From Methylomonas sp. MK1 (GTDB lineage Bacteria; Pseudomonadota; Gammaproteobacteria; Methylococcales; Methylomonadaceae): a DNA stretch of 64,000 nucleotides. Under the pieces are notes generated by a model, which had not been told where the DNA came from, ran no database searches, and saw only the letters and a program-made list of their open reading frames with translations. The translations under genes and the position numbers were made by a program. Positions within the stretch are counted from its first letter, which is position 1, and each line of letters starts with the position of its first letter. The stretch covers positions 496,001 to 560,000 of the forward strand of contig NZ_AQOV01000001.1 of assembly GCF_000365425.1 (NCBI RefSeq). Direction: 5' to 3'. Positions 9,424 to 17,576 of this stretch are shown piece by piece.

Positions 9424-11625
9424 TTACTGGATTCGCTGCGACGTTAAGAATGGTGCCGGTCGGCTTTTATTTTTGATGGCGGCTTGAATCAAACCTTGCA
9501 CATCCAAAATCAGCGCGACATTGCCATCGCCCAGCACGGTTGCGCCGGTGATACCGTTTAATCTTTCGAACACTTTGCCAAGCGGCTTGATCACGGTTTG
9601 ATGCTCGCCATGCAATTCATCGACAACAAACCCGGCCTTGGTTTGCCCGAATTTGACCACCACCACGCTTTCGCGCTTTCTATTAATGTCGGCGATTTGG
9701 TTATGGAAATAGTCGCCCAAACGTAAATATGGCAAGACCTGGCCGCGTAAATTAATGTAATGCTGTAATTCATCAATCTCGCATTCGTTGGCATTCATCT
9801 CGATGCATTCGTCCACCATACTCAACGGGATGATGTAGCGGTCCTGACCGGTACCGACCATAAAACCGTCGATAATCGCCAAGGTCAGCGGTAAGCGTAT
9901 GGAAATGGTGGTGCCCTCGCCTTCTACGCTGTCTATCTCGACGGAGCCGCGTAAGGCTTCGATATTTTTTTTCACCACATCCATGCCGACACCGCGCCCG
10001 GATAAATTGGTGGCTTGATCCTTGGTGCTAAGTCCGGCGGCGAATATCAGATTGTGAATGTCTTGTTGGGACAAATCGTGATCGGGTTTAATCAAACCGT
10101 TGGCTAGTGCTTTGGCGAGTATTCGCTCGCTGTTCAAACCAGCGCCGTCATCGGCGATTTGAATCACGATATGCCCGGATTCGTGGTAGGCATTGAGTTG
10201 CACGGTACCTTGTGCCGGCTTACCAACGGCGAGCCGCTGCTCGGGACTTTCAATGCCGTGATCGAGGGCGTTGCGGATCAAATGCGTTAATGGATCGTTG
10301 ATTTTTTCGACGACCGTTTTATCCAACTCGGTTTCGCCGCCGCTGATAAAAAGTTCGATGTCTTTATTCAATTCTTTACTAACGTCGCGCACCACCCGTT
10401 TAAACCGGGAAAAGGTTTCGCCAATTTGCACCATGCGCAATTCCAATGCGGTATCGCGAATACTGCCGACTAAGGCATTCATGCTGGCGGCCACATCGCC
10501 GGCATCGCTGAGGCCATGCCGCTCAACGATCAAATTCATCGCGGCACTGGAAATCACCAGTTCACCGACCAAATTGATCAAATGGCCTAGTTTGGTGGCA
10601 TCGACCCTAATGTAATTGGCTTCGCTTGCCAGTTTTTGTTTGGTCTGCTCCTGTTTTTTCAGCGCTTGATCGACCAATGGCTGCTGTACGACGTGTTGCT
10701 CAACCAGTATTTCGCCCAACGGTTTGCCGGGAGCTTCCTGTTCCGCATCAACACTCGCCTGCTGGCGTTGCAAGGCATGATTGACATCATTCTGAGTCAG
10801 GGCGCCGACCTGCACCAGCATATCGCCCAAACGCTTAACATGATTGTCATCCTGAGCATTCAACAGATTTAGATATTCCTCTAGTTTGGAATTGGGCGGC
10901 AAAATTTTGATATCGCAATCGTCCGCGGCAAAGTCAAACACCGCCTCTATCGTCTGTTTATTCGCATCGCTCTGAAAAGCAATTTTGAAATGCAAATAGC
11001 AGCTTTCCGGATCCATGTCGTCACCGACCGGCATCTCCGAGGCTACGGTAAGAATTTGTTTAATCTCTCCCAAGGTGCACAGATAGCGAATAAACGACAA
11101 GGGATCCATGCCGTTTCTGAAAGCATCTTTCTGAAACTCTAAAGAAATGAGCCAGTTGTCGTCCACCGATATTTCGCCGCCGCCTTCAATTTCCAGCTGG
11201 ACAATATCGTCGCTCTGCTGCATGTCGGTCGTTTGCCGTCCGGTCAACTGCCGAATCAAACGTTCTCCGTCCGCCGCCAAACTCGCCGGTAATGCAGCGT
11301 CTTTCTGCGTCAAACAATGTTCGATCAATTTAGCCGTGTGATCCTTACTGTCCAGTAAGACAGAAATCAATTCCGCGTCGATGCTGTGTTCACCATTACG
11401 CACCTTATCTAGAACCGACTCGGCTTCGTGGGTAAAGCCCACAATGGCATTGAAGCCAAACAATCCGGAAGAGCCTTTGATGGTGTGCATGGCCCTGAAC
11501 AAACTATTGATGGTTTCGCTATCGTCCGGTTTGCTCTCCAGAGACAACAAAGCGTCTTCCATATCCGTCAACAACTCTTCAGCCTCTTGGGCGAAAACCG
11601 TTAAGGCAGCATCAAATTCGCTCAT
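9424..11625 (-). CDS. cheA: Chemotaxis histidine kinase CheA, with MshEN-like repeats
   Basis: Receptor-controlled histidine kinase, 733 residues from the ATG at 11625 (MSEFDAALTVF). This start overlaps the STAS stop as ATGA, giving translational coupling. Order of domains: Hpt with phospho-His47 (HTIKGSSG); a non-canonical middle region in place of a recognisable CheY-binding P2; two repeats near 266-325 beginning RLGDMLVQVG and PLGEILVEQ, each continuing to an A-L-x-x-Q end, which resemble MshEN cyclic-di-GMP motifs; dimerisation helices; the ATPase domain with IRNALDHGIE, ADDGAGL and GRGVGMDVV; and a C-terminal CheW-like domain. The kinase core is complete. The cyclic-di-GMP reading is an inference. 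Confidence 0.95.
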   Translation of the reverse strand: MSEFDAALTVFAQEAEELLTDMEDALLSLESKPDDSETINSLFRAMHTIKGSSGLFGFNAIVGFTHEAESVLDKVRNGEHSIDAELISVLLDSKDHTAKLIEHCLTQKDAALPASLAADGERLIRQLTGRQTTDMQQSDDIVQLEIEGGGEISVDDNWLISLEFQKDAFRNGMDPLSFIRYLCTLGEIKQILTVASEMPVGDDMDPESCYLHFKIAFQSDANKQTIEAVFDFAADDCDIKILPPNSKLEEYLNLLNAQDDNHVKRLGDMLVQVGALTQNDVNHALQRQQASVDAEQEAPGKPLGEILVEQHVVQQPLVDQALKKQEQTKQKLASEANYIRVDATKLGHLINLVGELVISSAAMNLIVERHGLSDAGDVAASMNALVGSIRDTALELRMVQIGETFSRFKRVVRDVSKELNKDIELFISGGETELDKTVVEKINDPLTHLIRNALDHGIESPEQRLAVGKPAQGTVQLNAYHESGHIVIQIADDGAGLNSERILAKALANGLIKPDHDLSQQDIHNLIFAAGLSTKDQATNLSGRGVGMDVVKKNIEALRGSVEIDSVEGEGTTISIRLPLTLAIIDGFMVGTGQDRYIIPLSMVDECIEMNANECEIDELQHYINLRGQVLPYLRLGDYFHNQIADINRKRESVVVVKFGQTKAGFVVDELHGEHQTVIKPLGKVFERLNGITGATVLGDGNVALILDVQGLIQAAIKNKSRPAPFLTSQRIQ

Positions 11626-11954
11626 GATGATTTCCAATCTGCGGAGATTACGATAGGGTCCCCGAAATGCTTACTCAGGTTAAGCAGTTCCAACACTTCA
11701 ACGACCGCCTCGCTATGTTGACTGAGGCTAAAGCTGATATCGCGGCTGACGGCTTCCTGCTTTAGAAACATCAGTAATTGCAAACCGGCACTATCTATTT
11801 CAGTGACATCGGCAAGATCGATTTGGATGTCCTTAGCCGAGCTCAGATACTGGGATAGTGCTTGTTTGTGTTCCAGCACCGAATAAATGGTTAATTCACC
11901 CTGTATAGCTAGCTGGGTGACGCCCTTTTTTTGTTGTTTTAGTTGGATAGCCAA
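11622..11954 (-). CDS. STAS-domain (anti-sigma factor antagonist-like) protein
   Basis: Small cytoplasmic protein of 110 residues with the STAS fold pattern. The key segment is DLADVTEIDSAGLQLL, where Ser55 in DSAG is the position phosphorylated in SpoIIAA-type proteins. It lies between cheY and cheA and overlaps cheA by four bases (ATGA). STAS proteins occur in several environmental che clusters, where they may tune kinase or adaptor output. No partner serine kinase or phosphatase is visible in the window. Confidence 0.88.
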   Translation of the reverse strand: MAIQLKQQKKGVTQLAIQGELTIYSVLEHKQALSQYLSSAKDIQIDLADVTEIDSAGLQLLMFLKQEAVSRDISFSLSQHSEAVVEVLELLNLSKHFGDPIVISADWKSS

Positions 11955-11985
11955 GGTTTTCTCCCCTTGTGCGGCGGAGTTGTTT

Positions 11986-12354
11986 TTAAGGCAACACCAA
12001 TTTGGACACCGCGTCGAGTAAAGTGGGGGCCTGAAACGGTTTGGTCAGCCAGGCTTTCGCCCCTGCCGCCTTGCCAGCCTGCTTTTTATCGTCGGCGGCT
12101 TCGGTAGTCAGCATCATCATCGGAGTGAATTTGTAAGCCGGCAATTTTTTGGCTTCCGTAACAAAGGTTATGCCGTCCATATTCGGCATATTCACATCGG
12201 TGATGATCAGATTGATTTTTTGCCCGGTTAATTTATTCAGCGCATCCCGGCCGTCGCAGGCCTCGATCACATCGTAACCCGCGCCTTTAAGGGCAATACC
12301 GACAACCTGCCGGATGGATGCCGAATCATCAACAATCATGATGGTTTTAGCCAT
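11986..12354 (-). CDS. cheY: Chemotaxis response regulator CheY
   Basis: Stand-alone receiver domain of 122 residues, without an output domain. The acidic pocket D9-D10, phospho-acceptor D53 (IITDVNMPNMDG), Thr83 (MLTTEA) and Lys105 (WLTKPF) are all present, so it should accept phosphate from CheA. It begins 20 bases after the short receptor-like gene and precedes the STAS gene, inside the same minus-strand operon. The flagellar or pilus target is unknown because no motility genes lie in the window. Confidence 0.95.
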   Translation of the reverse strand: MAKTIMIVDDSASIRQVVGIALKGAGYDVIEACDGRDALNKLTGQKINLIITDVNMPNMDGITFVTEAKKLPAYKFTPMMMLTTEAADDKKQAGKAAGAKAWLTKPFQAPTLLDAVSKLVLP

Positions 12355-12374
12355 TACTCAATCCTTCATTGAAT

Positions 12375-13583
12375 TTAGAAAAATGTAATCTCGTCGTTGG
12401 CGGAAGTACTTTGGTGACTCACTGCCGTCCCGGAAGAGTGATTCAATAATTCTTCCGGCATCGTGTAACTGAGCTCCATTCGAGCCAAAGTTGCCCCGAC
12501 ATCGAGACTATTCGCTTGGCGCTCGCCGCTATTACGCGTGGCGTCTACCGCACTTTGCAGGCTGTTTAGATTGTGTTCGACATGCGACAGCATTTGGCTG
12601 ACCCGATCCTGAAACTGGAAGGCTGTCAATACGGAGAAAATTTCATCGCGAATTTGCGCACTGTTGCCGCGCAATTGGTCTGCATCGTTTCTGAACATAT
12701 CCAAAGCGACCCGCAAATCGTCCAGCGCGGTGCGGATGGCGTGCTCAGCATCGCGTATCGATTTGTCGTCGGAAGAGCCGGATGCCTCGGACATTTTCAA
12801 GGTAGAGGCCATGGCTTTGTTGATATCGGAAATTGCGTGACTGATCTTTTCCCCGGTAGATGACGAAAAACCGGCCAGTTTACGGACTTCGTCGGCCACA
12901 ACCGCAAAGCCCCGGCCATTTTCGCCTGCCCGGGCAGCTTCGATAGCGGCATTAAGCGCTAATAAATTGATTTGTTCGGCGACCTTGCGCACTTCCTGCG
13001 CCATGGTGTCCAGTTGACCGGTATGCGCGGACAGTTTACGAACCTCGTCGACTACCGCGTGCTCAACGTCTTGAATTTGACTTAAAACTTTTAGAACCGC
13101 AGTCAAGGCATCCCGGGTTTCGCTGAATAACACGTCGACACTGCGGCCTTGACGGCTCTGCGCCCCACCGGAAATCAGTCTCTCCAATTGATTGACCATG
13201 GCTGCAAAGCGGCTGGTCAGCACGGTGATTTCCTGTTCGGTATGCGTTCTGGAGGTTTGTACTTGTCTGAGCAGAATGGGCACTACTTGCAGAAACAAAC
13301 GCTCCAGCTCGATCGCGTATGCTTCAAGATCTTGCAGCTTTAAGTCTTCGTCGCCACGCCAAGCCTTATTAGCTTCATTCAGCACGGCTTGCTGCTTGTT
13401 GTACAAAGTAGACCCGACCAGAACGCCGGCAAAGCCAAGCGCAGCGGTGGCTCCCATGCTGATCAAACTGAAACCGGTTTGCACGCACGCTAACAATCCG
13501 CCTATCACTCCCAGCCCGACCGTCAACAGATAAAAACCAAGTGGACCGGGGCTTTTGGCTATAGGATAAGGTTTTCGAAGCAT
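12375..13583 (-). CDS. Short membrane-anchored receptor-like protein with CheZ-like motif
   Basis: 402 residues. Two membrane segments near residues 15-60 are separated by only a few residues, so there is almost no periplasmic sensor. A coiled coil follows, then a canonical tip [20 protein letters not shown]. After the tip the protein departs from ordinary receptors: near residues 320-332 it reads [11 protein letters not shown], which matches the FQD-x-x-x-Q core of the CheZ phosphatase (D143/Q147 in E. coli). The product may therefore both scaffold CheA and stimulate CheY dephosphorylation; no other cheZ, cheC or cheX is seen here. First gene of the minus-strand che operon, divergent from cheR. 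Confidence 0.85.
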   Translation of the reverse strand: MLRKPYPIAKSPGPLGFYLLTVGLGVIGGLLACVQTGFSLISMGATAALGFAGVLVGSTLYNKQQAVLNEANKAWRGDEDLKLQDLEAYAIELERLFLQVVPILLRQVQTSRTHTEQEITVLTSRFAAMVNQLERLISGGAQSRQGRSVDVLFSETRDALTAVLKVLSQIQDVEHAVVDEVRKLSAHTGQLDTMAQEVRKVAEQINLLALNAAIEAARAGENGRGFAVVADEVRKLAGFSSSTGEKISHAISDINKAMASTLKMSEASGSSDDKSIRDAEHAIRTALDDLRVALDMFRNDADQLRGNSAQIRDEIFSVLTAFQFQDRVSQMLSHVEHNLNSLQSAVDATRNSGERQANSLDVGATLARMELSYTMPEELLNHSSGTAVSHQSTSANDEITFF

Positions 13584-13750
13584 GGGAATTCCGTTTGGGT
13601 TTTGGGTATGTTAAGGATAGTAGAGAGTTTTAAACTTGCATTCAACCCACTACCATCTTAGGTTTTTCGTTAATGTTAAGTTCTCAGCAATTCATGTAAT
13701 TAATTACTGACATAATTGCTTCGTAAATCCTTACTAACGGAGAAGATTTT

Positions 13751-14557
13751 ATTAGCATCGCCCCTATCACGACCGAAGAATTCGAACGCTTCAGACGTCT
13801 GATTTACGACCATGCCGGCATCGCTCTGACACCGGAAAAGAAAGTCATGGTAGCCAGCCGGCTAGCCAAGAGACTCGACTATTACCAGCTGCATAGTTAC
13901 GGCGAATACTATCAGCTGGCTATCAGCCCCGATTATCCTGATGAATTTCAAACGCTGGTCAACATTCTGACCACCAATGAAACCTATTTTTTTCGAGAAC
14001 CCAAACATTTCGAATTCTTCCAGCAGCAGATTCTTAAACCTTGGCGCGGCGAGCAATTTCGGGTTTGGAGTGCGGCCAGCTCGACAGGAGAAGAAGCCTA
14101 TACTTTAGCGATGGTACTGGCGGAGAACCTAGGCATGCGCAATTGGGAGATTTTCGGCTCCGATTTGAGTACCCGGGTGCTGGAAATTGCCCGTCAAGGC
14201 GTATACCCGCTGGACAGACTGGATCATATGGACAAACGTCTGCTAGAAAAATATTGTCTGAAGGGCGTGCGCAGCCAGGAGGGTTTTTTTCGCGTGGATA
14301 ACAAACTGCGCAGCCGAGTCAAATTTGATCAGGTCAATCTGATGAGTTCACTGCCGCTAGCATTGGGTAGGTTCGAAGTGATTTTTCTGCGTAACGTTCT
14401 AATATATTTCGACCAAGACACCAAAAAACAGGTAGTCGAACGGCTGATTACCGCCCTAAAGCCTGGCGGGCATTTCATCATCAGTCATTCGGAAAGCCTG
14501 CATCGGGTCACCGAACAGTTACAAATGATCAAACCCTCGATATACAGGAAACCATGA
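13751..14557 (+). CDS. cheR: Chemotaxis protein methyltransferase CheR, probable ATT start
   Basis: S-adenosylmethionine-dependent methylation of receptor glutamates. The first in-frame ATG is at 13847, but the reading frame upstream encodes ISIAPITTEEFERFRRLIYD and then HAGIALTPEKK, the conserved CheR N-terminal helices. Between the in-frame TAA at 13724 and that segment there is no ATG, GTG or TTG. The ATT at 13751 lies 8 bases after GGAG in CGGAGAAG, so it is the best start and gives 268 residues, the normal CheR size. Motifs seen: NETYFFREPKHFE, WSAASSTGEEAYTLAM (SAM loop), FLRNVLIYFD. It overlaps cheD by ATGA. Confidence 0.9.
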   Translation: MSIAPITTEEFERFRRLIYDHAGIALTPEKKVMVASRLAKRLDYYQLHSYGEYYQLAISPDYPDEFQTLVNILTTNETYFFREPKHFEFFQQQILKPWRGEQFRVWSAASSTGEEAYTLAMVLAENLGMRNWEIFGSDLSTRVLEIARQGVYPLDRLDHMDKRLLEKYCLKGVRSQEGFFRVDNKLRSRVKFDQVNLMSSLPLALGRFEVIFLRNVLIYFDQDTKKQVVERLITALKPGGHFIISHSESLHRVTEQLQMIKPSIYRKP

Positions 14558-15150
14558 AAGTCCTGCCCTTCAGAGATACCCAACGTATCGTCATCGACCC
14601 GGGCGAGTTCTATGCCTCCCGCCAGCCGGAAGTCATTTCGACGCTGTTGGGCTCTTGTGTGGCAGCCTGCCTATACGATCCGATCAATCGGGTATTTGGC
14701 ATGAATCATTTTTTGCTGGCTTATCGCTCTCACTCCCACAATGTACCTATCATTGAGTCCGAAGAAGGCCGCTACGGCATTTATGCGATGGAATTACTGA
14801 TCAACGACATGATGAAACTCGGCGCCAACCGGCTGAATCTGCAAGCCAAATGCTTTGGTGGCGGCAACGTTTTAAAGCTGCGAGAAGACAAAAACCGCAA
14901 GGAAACCGTGGGCGATGTGAATGTTTTATTCATCAAAGAGTTTTTAAAAAAAGAAAACATTCCTATGCTTAGTGCCTGTCTCGGCGGCAATATCGGCAGA
15001 AACGTCCATTTCGTCGGTAGCGATTATTCGGTCTTTATCAAAAAAATCGACCACAATCAGCAACTGTCTCTCGAAAACGAAGAACGTCGCTATTGGAAGA
15101 AAAACATCGACGAACACGAAAAATCCAGAAGCAACGCCGAATTCTGGTAA
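14554..15150 (+). CDS. cheD: Chemoreceptor glutamine deamidase CheD
   Basis: Deamidates receptor glutamines to glutamates that CheR can methylate. 198 residues. The catalytic Cys lies in [12 protein letters not shown] near residue 34 and the His in [11 protein letters not shown] near 50; the third conserved region is FGGGNVLKL near 106. It overlaps cheR (ATGA) and precedes cheB by 40 bases, the common cheR-cheD-cheB order. No CheC partner is encoded nearby. Confidence 0.94.
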   Translation: MKVLPFRDTQRIVIDPGEFYASRQPEVISTLLGSCVAACLYDPINRVFGMNHFLLAYRSHSHNVPIIESEEGRYGIYAMELLINDMMKLGANRLNLQAKCFGGGNVLKLREDKNRKETVGDVNVLFIKEFLKKENIPMLSACLGGNIGRNVHFVGSDYSVFIKKIDHNQQLSLENEERRYWKKNIDEHEKSRSNAEFW

Positions 15151-15190
15151 CCGGTTCAAGACCACTCTAACAGGCAAACCCAAGGACACT

Positions 15191-16285
15191 ATGACAGACA
15201 CAAAAGTATTTATTGTCGACGACTCTGCGGTGGTACGGCAGGTTTTGACCGGCTTGCTCGACAGCCTGCCGGGCATCAAAGTGATTGGCGCCGCGCCGGA
15301 CCCGATCTTTGCCTTGACCCGCATGGAAAAAGACTGGCCGGATGTCATCATCCTGGACATCGAAATGCCGCGCATGGACGGGATTACCTTCCTAAAGAAG
15401 CTGATGCACGAACATCCGACGCCGGTGGTGATATGCTCGACGCTCACTGCAAAAGGCGCGGAAGTCACGATGCAGGCCATGAGTGCCGGCGCCGTTGACA
15501 TCATCACCAAACCCACCGTTAACCTGAAAGGCTTTCTGCAAGACTCGAAAACGCTGCTGGCCGATGCGATTAAAGGTGCTTCGCATGCGAGACTAAAAAA
15601 ATCGGCGGCCCCAACCGGCAAGCCCCTGGATGGCAGCCCGAAATTAACTGCCGACGCAGTGATTTCCCCAACCAGCTTGATCTCGATGACGGAAACCACC
15701 GACCGTGTCGTCGCGATTGGTACGTCAACCGGCGGCACCCAGGCCTTGGAATACGTATTGACACGGCTACCCCGCACCACGCCGGGTATCGTCATCGTCC
15801 AGCACATGCCCGAGGCGTTTACCGCCGCATTCGCCAAACGGCTGGACAGCCTGTGCCAGATCACTGTCAAGGAAGCCGAGCAAAACGACCGGGTGATTCC
15901 CGGACTGGCCTTGATCGCGCCAGGAGGCAAACACATGTTGTTGCGCCGGAGCGGTGCGCAATACCGGGTAGAAATCAAGGATGGCCCGCTAGTGAGCCGC
16001 CACCGTCCCTCGGTGGACGTGCTATTCCGTTCCGCTGCGCAAGCGGCAGGCAAAAATGTGCTGGGCGTAATTATGACCGGCATGGGCGACGACGGCGCAC
16101 ACGGCATGAAGGAATTGCACGATACAGGGGCGCTGTGCATAGCCCAAGATGAGGCTAGTTGCGTGGTCTACGGCATGCCCAAGGAAGCAGTGAAGCTGGG
16201 TGGCACGGATGGTGAGCTTCCGTTATCAGCTATCCCCAACTTGATTATACAGTCGCCGAACCGGGCAAAATTCTTGAAAGGTTAA
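15191..16285 (+). CDS. cheB: Chemotaxis protein-glutamate methylesterase CheB
   Basis: Removes methyl groups from receptors and is activated by phosphorylation from CheA. The ATG at 15191 ([17 protein letters not shown]) follows AAGGA with good spacing, giving 364 residues. Receiver domain: D10-D11, phospho-D56 ([11 protein letters not shown]) and a TKP lysine near 110. Esterase domain: Ser179 in GTSTGG, His in VQHMPEAF, Asp in MTGMGDDGA, the expected catalytic triad. A longer in-frame extension reaching back inside cheD was not accepted. Last gene of the plus-strand che set, convergent with the sugar transporter. Confidence 0.95.
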   Translation: MTDTKVFIVDDSAVVRQVLTGLLDSLPGIKVIGAAPDPIFALTRMEKDWPDVIILDIEMPRMDGITFLKKLMHEHPTPVVICSTLTAKGAEVTMQAMSAGAVDIITKPTVNLKGFLQDSKTLLADAIKGASHARLKKSAAPTGKPLDGSPKLTADAVISPTSLISMTETTDRVVAIGTSTGGTQALEYVLTRLPRTTPGIVIVQHMPEAFTAAFAKRLDSLCQITVKEAEQNDRVIPGLALIAPGGKHMLLRRSGAQYRVEIKDGPLVSRHRPSVDVLFRSAAQAAGKNVLGVIMTGMGDDGAHGMKELHDTGALCIAQDEASCVVYGMPKEAVKLGGTDGELPLSAIPNLIIQSPNRAKFLKG

Positions 16286-16298
16286 AGAGCAGGTTTAA

Positions 16299-17555
16299 TT
16301 ACAACTGGCGGCAACGATAACCGTAAAAGGCGATGTACAGATAGCACGTTAAAGGGATAAAAAAAGCGTGCTGAATGCCAATATGATCGGCAAACGCGCC
16401 TTGCAGCAGGGGTAAAATAGCCCCCCCAACGATGGCGGCGCAGAGAATGCCGGAGCCTTGACCGGTATGCCCTCCCAAGCCGGTTAAAGCCAGCGAAAAG
16501 ATGGTGGGAAACATGATGGAATTACACAAACCCACCGCTAGTATCGTAAACATCGCCAGTGTGCCGCTGCCCAGCATCGTCGCCAATACCAAAGCAGCTG
16601 CCGCCAAGGCGTTAAACGCCAGCACCTTGCCGGGATGGATTTTCTGCATCACCACCGAACCGATAAACCGGCCGACCATCGCCCCGCCCCAGTAAAACGA
16701 CACATATTTGCCGGCATCCTGCTCAGCCAAACCGGCAATATCCGGCTCGCCGAGAAAGTTAACCAGAAAACTGCCAATCGACACTTCACCACCCACGTAA
16801 ACAAAAATCGCCACAGCGCCCAATACCAAATGCGAATAGCGCCAGGCGCTGCCGTCAGCTGCGTCCGTCGCACTCGCTTTGGATTGCAGGTTAATCCTCG
16901 GCAACTTGAGCATCGCAAACACTGCGGCCATTAAGAACAAGACTGCCGTCAGAAATAAATACGGATTCTGCACCGCCGCCGCTTCCGCCGCTTGATAAGC
17001 CGACAATTGCTCAGCGTCCAGCAGTTTTATCTCCTCGGCACTTTTAACCGCATTCGACAAGATAAACAACGCCCCAAAATACGGCGCCAGCGTGGTGCCC
17101 AAGGAATTGAAGGCCTGGGTCAAGGTCAAGCGGCTGGACGCGGTGTGCGGATCGCCCAACACTGTCACGTAAGGATTAGCGGAAACCTGTAACAAAGTAA
17201 TCCCGGAAGCCAGCACAAAAAATGCCCCCAAAAACAAAGGGTACGAATGCAGCCCCGCCGCCGGATAAAACAGTAAACAACCGCAACCGGCAATCGCCAA
17301 ACCGACGATGATACCGCCCTTGTAATCGATTTTTTCCACCAGATAACCGCTGGGCACCGACATCAAAAAATAGGCGGTGAAAAAACAGAACTGGATCAAC
17401 ATCGCCTGGGTATAGCTCAGCGTAAACACCGCCTTCAAATGCGGAATCAGGATGTCGTTAAGACACGTAATAAAGCCCCAAATAAAAAACAGCGACGTCA
17501 GAATAGCTAACGAGCCCGTATATGACTGTCTACCTCGGTTTTGTTGATCCGGCAT
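16299..17555 (-). CDS. Sugar:proton symporter, FucP/GluP family (MFS)
   Basis: Inner-membrane sugar importer of 418 residues with about 12 membrane segments. N-terminal [19 protein letters not shown] and later [39 protein letters not shown] are typical of the glucose/galactose-fucose permease family. It lies 21 bases downstream of a secreted beta-glucosidase, so the pair could release glucose from beta-glucosides outside the inner membrane and import it. Sugar specificity cannot be read from sequence alone. Confidence 0.9.
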   Translation of the reverse strand: MPDQQNRGRQSYTGSLAILTSLFFIWGFITCLNDILIPHLKAVFTLSYTQAMLIQFCFFTAYFLMSVPSGYLVEKIDYKGGIIVGLAIAGCGCLLFYPAAGLHSYPLFLGAFFVLASGITLLQVSANPYVTVLGDPHTASSRLTLTQAFNSLGTTLAPYFGALFILSNAVKSAEEIKLLDAEQLSAYQAAEAAAVQNPYLFLTAVLFLMAAVFAMLKLPRINLQSKASATDAADGSAWRYSHLVLGAVAIFVYVGGEVSIGSFLVNFLGEPDIAGLAEQDAGKYVSFYWGGAMVGRFIGSVVMQKIHPGKVLAFNALAAAALVLATMLGSGTLAMFTILAVGLCNSIMFPTIFSLALTGLGGHTGQGSGILCAAIVGGAILPLLQGAFADHIGIQHAFFIPLTCYLYIAFYGYRCRQL

Positions 17556-17576
17556 GAGTTAATCCCGCAAATTGAT

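Noticed and set aside
13847..13849. First ATG of cheR as its start
   Set aside because: It would remove about 32 conserved N-terminal residues that are encoded in frame with a good ribosome-binding site at the upstream ATT.
14944..16140. Long open frame of 398 codons on the minus strand
   Set aside because: It is antisense to cheD and cheB, which have full motifs and correct starts. Long shadow frames are common in GC-rich codon usage.
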